Positions 17,390 to 26,383 of a DNA stretch of 64,000 bases are shown piece by piece. Source of the stretch: Acinetobacter sp. NIPH 2100 (lineage in GTDB: Bacteria; Pseudomonadota; Gammaproteobacteria; Pseudomonadales; Moraxellaceae); contig NZ_KB850224.1 in NCBI RefSeq assembly GCF_000369805.1, positions 2,350,262 to 2,414,261 on the forward strand, read 5' to 3'. The first letter of the stretch is position 1. Each line of letters opens with the position of its first letter. The notes beneath the pieces were generated by a model. The model worked only from the letters and a program-made list of their open reading frames with translations. It was not told the DNA's origin and did not search any database. Position numbers and translations under genes: made by a program.

Positions 17390-18469
17390 TTATTCTGAGG
17401 ATGTCGTTATTGGTAACTTGATGCTAAACACACTATTATGATTCGGATTGCTATATTCAATTGAACCTTTATGCGCAATCACAATCGCATGGACAACGGC
17501 TAGACCTAAACCCGTGCCACCAAATTCTTTATTTCGTGACTGTTCCAGTCTAAAAAATGGATCAAATAAGTCTTGTTGATATTCGGGGGCAATCCCTGGA
17601 CCTTGATCCTCAATTTTCAGCACCCAATCATCTGCCACCCACTGCGTAGAAATTTTAAGTGTTCCTGCATTTGCATAGCGAATTGCATTTTCAATCAAGG
17701 CAATAAGTATCTGCTCGATACGCCGACTATCACAATGTATAAATTCGGCCCTGACATCCAGTACTGGGATAATTTGAGCTTTTGCCATGCGATCTTCGAA
17801 CAGTTTTAAAACTTTTTCTGCATGCAGTTTAAAATCAATCTTTTCATAATTTAATCTGAGTTGCTGATTTTCCACTAAACTCAGTGTCCGCAGGTCTTCA
17901 ACCAAATGTGACAAACCTTCTACCTGACTTAATAAGCTTTTAAATAAAGCCTCATCGGGTTTAAAAACACCATCAAGCACCCCTTGTAAACGCCCCTGTA
18001 AAATAGTGATGGGTGTTCTCAACTCATGTGCAATTGCAGCATTCCAGACCTGCGCATTTTCAACCGAGCTTTCTAGTTTTTTTGCCATATCATTGAAATT
18101 ATTCATCAGTTCAGCAATTTCAGTAGAGTGAATCTTGCTGTCATCTGCCCGTGCGGAAAGATCACCGTGGCTAATTTTCTTTGCAGCTTCGGCCAAATAA
18201 TTAATCGGTACGATAAAGCGTTGTGCGAGATGCATACCAATAATCAATGAAATCACTGAACCACAAAACACCACTGTAGCAAGCCAAATCCAATCAACAA
18301 AATGGAATTCCGTCCAATCTTCTTGTAAAGAACTTAACGTAATCCATCCCGCATCAATGGCATAGTTATAAATGAAATAGCCTAGAAAAACTGAAAAAAG
18401 TGTCACGCTTAAGTTGACAATACTTAAGGCAATAAAGAGCTGTTTACTGATTCCTGAGCGACTTTTCAT
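17390..18469 (-). CDS. adeS: AdeS sensor histidine kinase
   Basis: A 359-residue membrane kinase partner of AdeR. Two transmembrane segments (about 12-38 and 60-80) enclose a short periplasmic loop. They are followed by a HAMP domain, the phosphoacceptor H-box AIAHELRTPIT (H148) and the ATPase boxes (NAIRYA, DQGPGIA, GGTGLGLAVVHAI). The threonine after the H-box (T152, equivalent to T153 of A. baumannii, a known overexpression site) is unchanged. It lies 42 bases downstream of adeR on the same strand, divergent from adeABC, as in A. baumannii. Confidence 0.92.
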   Translation of the reverse strand: MKSRSGISKQLFIALSIVNLSVTLFSVFLGYFIYNYAIDAGWITLSSLQEDWTEFHFVDWIWLATVVFCGSVISLIIGMHLAQRFIVPINYLAEAAKKISHGDLSARADDSKIHSTEIAELMNNFNDMAKKLESSVENAQVWNAAIAHELRTPITILQGRLQGVLDGVFKPDEALFKSLLSQVEGLSHLVEDLRTLSLVENQQLRLNYEKIDFKLHAEKVLKLFEDRMAKAQIIPVLDVRAEFIHCDSRRIEQILIALIENAIRYANAGTLKISTQWVADDWVLKIEDQGPGIAPEYQQDLFDPFFRLEQSRNKEFGGTGLGLAVVHAIVIAHKGSIEYSNPNHNSVFSIKLPITTSSE

Positions 18470-18511
18470 AACATTTTTCCAAATAACTTACCTGCTGATC
18501 TTTTGACTACA

Positions 18512-19243
18512 CTATATTTCTTGTGGGTGATCTAGTCGGTAACCGACACCTCGAACATTGATCAACATCTGCTGTAATCCATGCTCCTCTAATTTTTTTC
18601 TTAATTTACTGACATGACTATCTACAGTACGCTCCAAAGCGTCACTATCGGGTAAGCAGTGATTTAGCAATTCACTACGAGTAAATACTTTATGAGGATG
18701 ATCAATCATTTGCAGTAAGATTTTATATTCAGTTAAGGTTAAATTTAGCATCACTTTTTTATGCTGCTGATGAATATAAACACTATGAATATCGGTATTA
18801 ATTTCAATATTTTTATAACTTAGATTTCTATTAAGCACCTGCTGACTCTGCTGTGTTCGTCGCAGCACTGCTTGAACGCGAGCCACAACCTCATTCGGAT
18901 TAAAGGGCTTGACTACAAAATCATCCGCACCAATTCTTAATGCCATGACCTTATCAATTTCCTGATCCAATGCCGTAAGCATAATGACGGGGGTTTGCGC
19001 CTTTTGACGAATTTTGCTGAGTACGTCCCAGCCATTCAGTTCAGGCAATTTTATATCCAACACAATGAGATCGATTGTTTGTGCGGCATGGATTTCAATC
19101 GCCTGTTTGCCATTCATTGCCCGAATGACACGCATCCCTTCACGCTTGAGATAGTGCTCAATAATATCGCCAATATCATACTCATCCTCTACCACAAGAA
19201 TAAGTTTGTCGTGACAATCGAAAGAAAAGGAATGCTCAAACAT
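18512..19243 (-). CDS. adeR: AdeR response regulator, OmpR/PhoB type
   Basis: A 243-residue regulator with a receiver domain (acidic pocket VVEDE at 17-21, phosphoacceptor D63 in VLDIKLPELNGWD, K112) and a C-terminal winged helix (TRSELLNHCLPDSDALERTVDSHVSKLRKKLE). It controls the efflux operon by binding a direct repeat between adeR and adeA. P116, which is mutated in some efflux-overproducing A. baumannii, carries the wild-type residue here, so no activating change is obvious. It is transcribed away from adeA and towards adeS. Confidence 0.93.
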   Translation of the reverse strand: MFEHSFSFDCHDKLILVVEDEYDIGDIIEHYLKREGMRVIRAMNGKQAIEIHAAQTIDLIVLDIKLPELNGWDVLSKIRQKAQTPVIMLTALDQEIDKVMALRIGADDFVVKPFNPNEVVARVQAVLRRTQQSQQVLNRNLSYKNIEINTDIHSVYIHQQHKKVMLNLTLTEYKILLQMIDHPHKVFTRSELLNHCLPDSDALERTVDSHVSKLRKKLEEHGLQQMLINVRGVGYRLDHPQEI

Positions 19244-19299
19244 AACGATCTAAATCAATAAAACAATCGATTCATCATACGCTGATTTATCTGTTTATC

Positions 19300-19319
19300 T
19301 CCACACTTTTTCCACACTT
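19300..19319. promoter_or_regulatory. AdeR-binding direct repeat between adeR and adeA
   Basis: TCCACACTT occurs at 19300-19308 and again at 19311-19319, a direct repeat with an 11-bp period, about one DNA turn. The A. baumannii adeR-adeA spacer contains the same kind of repeat bound by AdeR. The site lies 68 bases before the adeA ATG and 57 bases from the adeR start, so it can serve both promoters. Confidence 0.8.
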
Positions 19320-19386
19320 CCCCGATGTTGGTTACACAAAGCTGGAAAATAATGTCAGCATCAAAAACTCCCAAGGTTTGGACAGA

Positions 19387-20532
19387 ATGCAAAAGCATCT
19401 ATTACTTCCATTATTTTTATCCATCGGGCTTGTATTACAAGGCTGTGGTTCTGATGAGGCAAAGCCAGCTGAAACGCCCCCTGCAAAAGTGAGTGTTTTA
19501 AATCTTCAACCGCAAGCGGTCAACTTTAGTGAAAACTTGCCAGCCCGTGTACAGGCTTTCAGAACTGCCGAGATTCGCCCACAGGTCGGCGGTATTATTG
19601 AAAAAGTATTATTCCGACAAGGCAGTGAAGTCAAAGCTGGCCAAGCGCTATATAAAATTAACGCTGAAACCTTCCAAGCGGATGTGAACAGTAATCGTGC
19701 CTCTCTGAATAAGGCTGAAGCTGAAGTGGTACGTTTAAAGGTTCAGTTAGAACGTTATGAACAATTATTGCCAAGCAATGCGATCAGTAAGCAAGAAGTC
19801 AGTAATGCACAAGCCGAATATCGTCAGGCCTTAGCCGATGTTGCTCAAATGAAAGCGCTACTTACCCGTCAAAACTTGAATCTGCAATACGCCACGGTAC
19901 GTGCCCCGATCTCGGGTCGTATTGGACAGTCTTTCGTGACCGAAGGTGCATTGGTTAGCCAAGGTGATGCCAATACCATGGCAACTGTTCAACAGATCGA
20001 CAAGGTTTATGTTGATGTAAAACAGTCGATTGGTGAATATGAACGATTACAGGCTGCGCTACAAAGTGGTGAACTATCTGCCAATAATGAAAAAACGGTA
20101 CGTATTTCAAATAGCCATGGTCAAGCGTATAACGTCACCGCCAAAATGCTATTTGAAGACATTAATGTCGATCCAGAAACTGGCGATGTCACCATTCGGA
20201 TCGAAGTTCAAAACCCTGAAAGAAAGTTACTTCCAGGTATGTACGTACGTGTGAATATTGACCGTGCTTCTGTTCCACAAGCTCTATTGATTCCAGCACA
20301 AGCGGTACAACGCAACATCAATGGCGAGCCACAAGTGTATGTGATCAATAGCAAAGGTGCAGCAGAGATTCGCCCAATTGAGTTGGGGCAACAGTATGAT
20401 CAGTTCTATATCGCCAATAAAGGCCTTAAAACAGGCGATAAAGTGGTTGTAGAAGGTGTTGATCGTATTCAGCCGAATCAAAAACTTGAAATCAGCAACT
20501 GGAAAGTCCCTGCAATACAAGGAGCTCAATGA
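19387..20532 (+). CDS. adeA: AdeA periplasmic adaptor (membrane fusion) subunit
   Basis: The 381-residue adaptor of an RND efflux pump that joins AdeB to the outer-membrane channel. It is a lipoprotein (lipobox LVLQGC). The barrel-sandwich and alpha-hairpin parts follow (EIRPQVGGIIEKVLFRQGSEVKAGQALYKI, then a coiled coil to about 160, then LQYATVRAPISGRIGQ). It matches A. baumannii AdeA through most of its length but has a shorter C terminus. The ATG at 19387 is used rather than the TTG three codons upstream. Its stop overlaps the adeB start (ATGA), so the two are translationally coupled. Confidence 0.95.
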   Translation: MQKHLLLPLFLSIGLVLQGCGSDEAKPAETPPAKVSVLNLQPQAVNFSENLPARVQAFRTAEIRPQVGGIIEKVLFRQGSEVKAGQALYKINAETFQADVNSNRASLNKAEAEVVRLKVQLERYEQLLPSNAISKQEVSNAQAEYRQALADVAQMKALLTRQNLNLQYATVRAPISGRIGQSFVTEGALVSQGDANTMATVQQIDKVYVDVKQSIGEYERLQAALQSGELSANNEKTVRISNSHGQAYNVTAKMLFEDINVDPETGDVTIRIEVQNPERKLLPGMYVRVNIDRASVPQALLIPAQAVQRNINGEPQVYVINSKGAAEIRPIELGQQYDQFYIANKGLKTGDKVVVEGVDRIQPNQKLEISNWKVPAIQGAQ

Positions 20533-23500
20533 TGATGTCACAATTCTTCATTCGCCGCCCTGTGTTTGCCTGGGTGATTGCGATTTTCATTATTTTATTT
20601 GGGCTACTGAGTATTCCCAAATTACCGATTGCCCGCTTCCCAAGTGTGGCGCCACCTCAAGTCAACATTAGCGCGGTATATCCAGGAGCGACTCCAAAGA
20701 CGATCAATGATAGCGTTGTGACACTGATCGAACGAGAATTATCTGGAGTTAAAAACCTGCTTTACTATAGCGCAACTACAGATACCTCAGGTACAGCCCA
20801 GATTTCTGCGACCTTTAAACCCGGTACAGATGTTGAAATGGCTCAGGTTGATGTACAAAACAAGATCAAGGCTGTTGAAGCACGTCTACCTCAAGTGGTT
20901 CGCCAGCAAGGCTTACAGGTTGAAGCCTCCTCATCAGGCTTCCTGATGCTGGTTGGAATCAACTCACCAAATGGACAATATTCTGAAGTTGACTTGAGTG
21001 ATTATCTGGTCCGTAACGTGGTCGAAGAACTAAAACGTGTTGAAGGCGTAGGTAAAGTTCAATCCTTCGGTGCAGAAAAAGCCATGCGTATCTGGGTTGA
21101 CCCAAACAAACTGGTGTCTTACGGTCTGTCGATTAGTGATGTCAATAATGCGATCCGCGAAAATAACGTCGAGATCGCACCCGGCCGACTCGGTGATCTG
21201 CCTGCTGCCAAAGGTCAATTAATCACAATCCCCCTGTCTGCTGAAGGTCAGTTGGGCAATGTTGAACAATTTAAAAATATCAGTCTCAAAAGTAAGACCA
21301 GTGGTAGTGTCATTAAACTATCTGACGTTGCCAATGTGGAAATGGGTTCACAGGCCTATAACTTTGCGATTTTAGAAGATGGCAAACCTGCAACGGCTGC
21401 CGCGATTCAGCTCAGTCCGGGTGCCAATGCAGTGAAAACCGCTGAAGGTGTCAGAGCAAAAATTGAAGAATTAAAACTCAATTTACCTGAAGGCATGCAA
21501 TTTAGTATTCCTTATGACACTGCACCTTTCGTTAAAATTTCAATCGAAAAAGTAATTCATACCTTACTTGAAGCCATGGTTCTGGTGTTCATTGTGATGT
21601 ATTTATTCTTGCATAATGTTCGATATACCTTAATTCCAGCCATTGTTGCACCGATTGCGCTATTGGGTACTTTTGCGGTGATGTTGCTTGCAGGGTTTTC
21701 GATTAATGTACTGACCATGTTTGGTATGGTGCTCGCGATCGGGATTATCGTCGATGATGCGATTGTGGTGGTGGAAAATGTCGAACGGATTATGGCAACT
21801 GAAGGCCTGCCGCCAAAAGAAGCGACCTCCAAAGCGATGAAGGAAATCACCAGCCCGATTATTGGTATTACCTTAGTCTTGGCAGCGGTATTCTTACCAA
21901 TGGCATTTGCCAGTGGTTCGGTCGGCATTATCTATCAACAATTTACCTTAACCATGTCAGTGTCGATTCTGTTCTCGGCATTATTGGCGTTGATTTTGAC
22001 CCCTGCACTATGTGCCACCATCCTCAAACCGATTGATGGACATCATCAAAAGAAAGGTTTCTTTGCATGGTTTGACCGTAGCTTCGATAAAGTCACCAAA
22101 AAGTATGAATTGATCCTGCTGAAAGTGATCAAGCATAGTATTCCAATGATGGCGATTTTTGTGGTCATTACAGGCCTTACCTTTGCAGGCATGAAGTATT
22201 GGCCTACAGCCTTTATGCCAGAAGAAGACCAAGGCTGGTTCCTGACTTCGTTCCAGTTACCTTCTGATGCCACTGCCGAAAGAACGCGAGGCGTGGTCAA
22301 TGAGTTTGAAAACAGTCTAAAAGACAATCCGGATGTCAAAAGTAACACCACCATTATGGGCTGGGGTTTCAGTGGTGCAGGTCAAAACGTAGGTATTGCC
22401 TTTACCACGCTCAAAGATTTTAAAGAGCGTACCTCAAGTGCAAGCGAAATGACCAATGCTGTCAATGAAACGATGGCACATAGTAAAGAAGGCGCAACCA
22501 TGGCTGTACTTCCGCCTGCCATTGATGAACTTGGGACTTTTTCAGGTTTCAGCTTACGCTTACAAGACCGTGCCAACTTAGGGATGCCTGCACTTTTAGC
22601 TGCACAAGACCAGTTAATGGAAATGGCAGCCAAGAATAAGAAGTTCTATATGGTCTGGAATGAGGGTCTACCGCAAGGCGACAATATTTCTTTAAAAATT
22701 GACCGTGCAAAATTGAATGTTCTTGGTGTGAAGTTCGCAGATGTTTCTGACATCATTTCAACGTCAATGGGTTCAATGTATATCAATGACTTCCCAAATC
22801 AGGGACGTATGCAACAAGTCATTGTACAGGTTGATGCCAAGTCACGGATGCAATTAAAGGATATTTTGAATCTGAAAGTCATGGGTTCAAATGGGCAATT
22901 AGTCTCTTTATCTGAAGTGGTCACACCGCAATGGAATAAAGCGCCACAGCAATATAACCGCTATAACGGTCGCCCATCGTTGAGTATTGCAGGTATCCCA
23001 AACTTTGATACCTCATCCGGCGATGCCATGCGTGAAATGGAGAACCTGATTGCCAAATTACCAAAAGGCATCGGCTATGAATGGACAGGTATTTCCTTAC
23101 AGGAAAAACAGTCTGAGTCACAAATGGCGTTCTTACTTGCACTCTCTATGCTGGTGGTATTCCTTGTTTTGGCTGCGCTTTATGAAAGTTGGGCAATTCC
23201 GCTTTCAGTAATGCTGGTCGTGCCTTTGGGTATCTTTGGTGCGGTGGTTGCGATTATGTCTCGAGGCTTGATGAATGATGTGTTCTTTAAAATTGGCCTG
23301 ATTACCATTATTGGTTTATCCGCCAAGAACGCGATTCTGATTGTCGAATTTGCCAAGATGCTGAAAGAAGAAGGCATGAGTTTAGTCGAAGCCACCGTTG
23401 CCGCAGCTAAACTGCGTTTACGCCCGATTTTGATGACTTCACTGGCCTTTACCTGTGGTGTGATTCCATTGGTCATCGCTTCTGGTGCCAGTTCGGAAAC

Positions 23501-23642
23501 ACAGCATGCCTTAGGTACAGGTGTATTTGGTGGCATGATTTCAGCGACAATTTTAGCGATCTTCTTCGTCCCCGTGTTCTTCATTTTCATTCTGGGTGCA
23601 GTTGAAAAGCTGTTTTCTTCGAAGCAAAAAAATCCATCTTAA
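20529..23642 (+). CDS. adeB: AdeB RND multidrug efflux transporter
   Basis: The 1037-residue inner-membrane proton/drug antiporter of the AdeABC pump, which exports aminoglycosides, tetracyclines, fluoroquinolones and other drugs. It is near-identical to A. baumannii AdeB in long blocks. There are twelve membrane helices with two large periplasmic loops. The proton-relay pair DD in TM4 (GMVLAIGIIVDDAIVVVENV) and the TM10 lysine (IGLSAKNAILIVEF) are intact, as are the docking-domain blocks. Three consecutive ATG codons begin the gene; the first overlaps the adeA stop. Transcription depends on AdeR. Confidence 0.97.
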   Translation: MMMSQFFIRRPVFAWVIAIFIILFGLLSIPKLPIARFPSVAPPQVNISAVYPGATPKTINDSVVTLIERELSGVKNLLYYSATTDTSGTAQISATFKPGTDVEMAQVDVQNKIKAVEARLPQVVRQQGLQVEASSSGFLMLVGINSPNGQYSEVDLSDYLVRNVVEELKRVEGVGKVQSFGAEKAMRIWVDPNKLVSYGLSISDVNNAIRENNVEIAPGRLGDLPAAKGQLITIPLSAEGQLGNVEQFKNISLKSKTSGSVIKLSDVANVEMGSQAYNFAILEDGKPATAAAIQLSPGANAVKTAEGVRAKIEELKLNLPEGMQFSIPYDTAPFVKISIEKVIHTLLEAMVLVFIVMYLFLHNVRYTLIPAIVAPIALLGTFAVMLLAGFSINVLTMFGMVLAIGIIVDDAIVVVENVERIMATEGLPPKEATSKAMKEITSPIIGITLVLAAVFLPMAFASGSVGIIYQQFTLTMSVSILFSALLALILTPALCATILKPIDGHHQKKGFFAWFDRSFDKVTKKYELILLKVIKHSIPMMAIFVVITGLTFAGMKYWPTAFMPEEDQGWFLTSFQLPSDATAERTRGVVNEFENSLKDNPDVKSNTTIMGWGFSGAGQNVGIAFTTLKDFKERTSSASEMTNAVNETMAHSKEGATMAVLPPAIDELGTFSGFSLRLQDRANLGMPALLAAQDQLMEMAAKNKKFYMVWNEGLPQGDNISLKIDRAKLNVLGVKFADVSDIISTSMGSMYINDFPNQGRMQQVIVQVDAKSRMQLKDILNLKVMGSNGQLVSLSEVVTPQWNKAPQQYNRYNGRPSLSIAGIPNFDTSSGDAMREMENLIAKLPKGIGYEWTGISLQEKQSESQMAFLLALSMLVVFLVLAALYESWAIPLSVMLVVPLGIFGAVVAIMSRGLMNDVFFKIGLITIIGLSAKNAILIVEFAKMLKEEGMSLVEATVAAAKLRLRPILMTSLAFTCGVIPLVIASGASSETQHALGTGVFGGMISATILAIFFVPVFFIFILGAVEKLFSSKQKNPS

Positions 23643-23653
23643 CTGACATTGAG

Positions 23654-23679
23654 CAGAGGGAATCAACGGATTTCCTCTG
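23654..23679 (+). other. Intercistronic hairpin between adeB and adeC
   Basis: CAGAGGGAA (23654-23662) pairs with TTTCCTCTG (23671-23679) over nine positions, one of them a G-T wobble, around an 8-base loop. No T tract follows, so it is not a classic terminator. It lies 12 bases after the adeB stop and 43 before the adeC start, and might slow decay of the adeAB message or lower adeC expression. Confidence 0.5.
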
Positions 23680-23721
23680 ACTCCTCCTCTGTATTTATCC
23701 TTATATTATTTGGAGAAGACC

Positions 23722-25125
23722 ATGTCTAATGTGACTGTCTTATCTCGTGGCCTGCTTGTCTCTACGCTTTCAATTGCCTTGACAGCGTGTATGAATATGC
23801 AGGCACCAAAACCTGTGATTAAATCCGATATTCCACAAAATTTTTCTCAAACCACAGTTGGGACTTCGATTGCCAATCAGGGTTATCAACAATTTTTTTC
23901 TGACTCACGTTTATTAAAAGTGATCGACATCAGTTTAAATCATAATCGTGATTTACGTACTGCAACACTGAATATTCAACGTGCACAACAACAATACCAA
24001 ATCAGCAAGAATGACCAGTTACCAACCATCGGAGCAACTGGCAGTGCTATACGACAAGTCAACCCTACTGTGAATCCAAATAATCCTTATTCCACCTTTC
24101 AGGTGGGACTTGGCGTAACTGCTTATGAGTTAGACTTTTGGGGCCGCGTACAAAGTTTAAAAGATACGGCGCTGAATAATTACCTCGCCACCCAAAGTGC
24201 CAGAGATGCCACTCAAATTAGTTTAGTGAGTCAGGTCAGCCAAGCATGGTTGAATTATGCCTATGCAAAGGCCAATTTAAATCTGGCTGAGCAGACCTTA
24301 AAAGCACAACTCGATTCCTATAACCTCAACAAAAAACGCTTTGATGTCGGGATTGATAGTGAAGTTCCTTTACGTCAGGCGCAGATTTCGGTTGAAACAG
24401 CCCGAAATGATGTGGCGACCTATAAGATCCAAGTGTCACAAGCACAAAACCTACTGGATCTATTGGCTGGCCAAGCTGTCCCTCAAAATCTCCTGCCGAA
24501 TCATGCCGTGAAAAATATCAGTGCTGAAAGTACTTTTACAACAGGCTTAAGCAGTGATTTACTCAATAATCGTCCAGACCTGAAAGCTGCTGAATATCAG
24601 CTGCTTGCTGCTGGAGCAAATATTGGTGCAGCGAAAGCACGCATGTTCCCGACCATTAGTCTGACAGGTTCAGCAGGATATGCGTCGACAGATCTCAAAG
24701 ATTTATTTAAATCAGGAGGATTCTCTTGGTCAGTTGGGCCAAGTATTGATCTTCCGATTTTTGATTGGGGAACGCGTAAAGCCAATATTAAAATTTCTGA
24801 AACAGAGCAAAAAATTGCTGTTGCCGACTTTGAAAAAGCCATTCAATCTGCTTTTCGTGAAGTCAATGATGCCCTTGCTGCTCGTGCCCATATTGAAGAT
24901 CGCTTGAGTGCTCAACGCCGTTTGGTTTCAGCAACCGATACCACCTATAAATTATCTACGGCTCGCTTTAGAGCAGGCATTGACAGTTATCTGACCGTGT
25001 TGGATGCGCAACGTTCTGCTTATGCAGCGCAACAAGGTCTATTGATGTTGGAACAAACCAAGTTGAATAACCAGATCGAACTCTATAAAGCGTTAGGTGG
25101 TGGATTATCTAGGCGAGTCCCTTAG
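23722..25125 (+). CDS. adeC: AdeC-type outer-membrane efflux channel (OprM/NodT family)
   Basis: A 467-residue TolC-like outer-membrane factor, lipid-anchored at the lipobox ALTAC. Two repeats of the coiled-coil/beta-barrel unit are visible: LDFWGRVQSLKDTALNNYLA in the first half, RPDLKAAEYQLLAAGANIGAAKARMFPTISL and LDAQRSAYAAQQGLLMLEQTKLNNQIELYKALGGG in the second. The ATG at 23722 has GGAG 6 bases before it, which outranks the upstream in-frame TTG. Its position behind adeB gives it the AdeC role. Many A. baumannii strains lack adeC, so its presence here is notable. Confidence 0.88.
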   Translation: MSNVTVLSRGLLVSTLSIALTACMNMQAPKPVIKSDIPQNFSQTTVGTSIANQGYQQFFSDSRLLKVIDISLNHNRDLRTATLNIQRAQQQYQISKNDQLPTIGATGSAIRQVNPTVNPNNPYSTFQVGLGVTAYELDFWGRVQSLKDTALNNYLATQSARDATQISLVSQVSQAWLNYAYAKANLNLAEQTLKAQLDSYNLNKKRFDVGIDSEVPLRQAQISVETARNDVATYKIQVSQAQNLLDLLAGQAVPQNLLPNHAVKNISAESTFTTGLSSDLLNNRPDLKAAEYQLLAAGANIGAAKARMFPTISLTGSAGYASTDLKDLFKSGGFSWSVGPSIDLPIFDWGTRKANIKISETEQKIAVADFEKAIQSAFREVNDALAARAHIEDRLSAQRRLVSATDTTYKLSTARFRAGIDSYLTVLDAQRSAYAAQQGLLMLEQTKLNNQIELYKALGGGLSRRVP

Positions 25126-25148
25126 ATATCAGTTTTGGAAGCCTAGTT

Positions 25149-25205
25149 TCTAGTTAAAGTATCCTCCTCTTTTTCATTTGAAATGAGAAAAAAGCTTTAA
25201 CTAGA
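25149..25205. terminator. Long inverted repeat at the convergent adeC/AraC junction
   Basis: TCTAGTTAAAG (25149-25159) and CTTTAACTAGA (25195-25205) are perfect 11-bp arms. Between them TTTTTCATTT and AAATGAGAAAAA can pair as an inner stem. The right arm overlaps the stop codon of the AraC gene. It is probably a bidirectional terminator for adeC and for that gene, although the base pairs are mostly A-T. Confidence 0.55.
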
Positions 25206-26217
25206 ACGACTCTCTTAAACTACGATATTGTTTAGGCGTCTGACTTGTCCAGCGTTTAAAAGCACGCGTAAAGTGTGTGACATCAGAATAGCCTAATTTC
25301 TCTGAAATATAAGAAATACTATATTCATGATGATTTAATAGTCTTTTTGCGTAACGCTCTCTCACCTGATCCATCAATATTTGAAAGGTGATCCCCTCCT
25401 TGGCCAATTGACGTTGCAGAGTTCGTTCTGTTAAATAAAGCTTATCTGCCACTTCTCTCATTTTGAAAAAGCCATCGACTTCATCAAAAAGTAATTCACG
25501 AACTAAAGCAGTTAGAGGATACTTCTCACCACGTTTAGCAACGAGCTTATTTAAATCATGTTTGCATTGTTCGCGGGCTAATCGGGCGGCTAATGGATCA
25601 GCCATAATGAGTGGGAGTGCTAAATAGTTTTCAGAAAAAGTTAGACGGTTCTTCTCTTGATTAAAGCTCACTTCGCAGGGTAATAACTCTTGTACTTGCT
25701 GTATGAAAGAAGGCTCAAAATAATTTAACTCAGCCTTGATATCTAACTTTTTTCCAGTAATTGCATTTGACATCTGAGCAAAGCCAACCATAAGGAAGGT
25801 CATTCCAACAATTCCCATCTTAAAATTTGTCATAGGCTGATCTAAATACAGTGAAGCTAGACCATCTTCAACTTCAAGACGAGGCTTTAATGCAGGACAG
25901 CGCAAACCGATAAACTGCTCCATAACGTTGAGTGCTTCACCAAGATTTTGGGAAACCATTGCAGCTAATCCAACTGAACCATGACAGGAAACCGTCATTT
26001 GCAGCCCTAAATATACCCCTAATGCGGGCTCATGAGTCAGTTCAACAGCTCGATTAAGTAGGTCATTAAAAATATCAAAATCTAAATACCAAAACGGCTG
26101 TGAAAGTTGCTCAATATGAATCCCGCTTCCTTCCAATAATTTCTCTGTAGGGACATTTAATTTTTGTACGACATCAGCCATTAAGCTGACATAGGTTCCT
26201 GGTAAAGACGGATTCAC
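25201..26217 (-). CDS. AraC family transcriptional regulator (Arabinose_bd + HTH_18 type)
   Basis: A 338-residue regulator. The N-terminal part is the Arabinose_bd-like ligand domain seen in OruR/ArgR-like regulators (LPGTYVSLMADVVQKLN). The C terminus is a two-helix AraC DNA-binding domain (MREVADKLYLTERTLQRQLAKEG, then YISEKLGYSDVTHFTRAFKRWTSQTPKQYR). It is divergent from the five-gene operon at 26384-31336, so it probably controls it. It is a paralogue of the regulator at 39083-40087, which also stands next to a PF10118 gene. The effector is unknown, and a lipid-like molecule is only a guess. Confidence 0.88.
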   Translation of the reverse strand: MNPSLPGTYVSLMADVVQKLNVPTEKLLEGSGIHIEQLSQPFWYLDFDIFNDLLNRAVELTHEPALGVYLGLQMTVSCHGSVGLAAMVSQNLGEALNVMEQFIGLRCPALKPRLEVEDGLASLYLDQPMTNFKMGIVGMTFLMVGFAQMSNAITGKKLDIKAELNYFEPSFIQQVQELLPCEVSFNQEKNRLTFSENYLALPLIMADPLAARLAREQCKHDLNKLVAKRGEKYPLTALVRELLFDEVDGFFKMREVADKLYLTERTLQRQLAKEGITFQILMDQVRERYAKRLLNHHEYSISYISEKLGYSDVTHFTRAFKRWTSQTPKQYRSLRESF

Positions 26218-26333
26218 ACTTATTATCTCATCAATATGTTATATAAAATGTCGTAAAATGGTCAAAACTGTCATTTCAAGAACTATGACACATAACTGGG
26301 ATTCGGCATAGTACCAACACTCAAGTTGTCGCA

Positions 26334-26362
26334 TTTTTATCCATTACTCCCTTGGATAAAAA
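26334..26362 (+). promoter_or_regulatory. Inverted repeat in front of the epimerase-led operon
   Basis: TTTTTATCC (26334-26342) and GGATAAAAA (26354-26362) form a perfect 9-bp dyad with an 11-base spacer, ending 21 bases before the ATG at 26384. It could be an operator for the divergent AraC regulator or a structure in the message leader. Its closeness to the ribosome site favours an effect on the rightward operon. Confidence 0.45.
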
Positions 26363-26383
26363 TCTAATAAAGGTTGGTAAATT

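Noticed and set aside
20529..23642. Many long antisense frames inside adeB and other conserved genes.
   Set aside because: They lie wholly within well-recognised genes on the other strand, lack ribosome sites and show low-complexity or biased composition typical of shadow frames.
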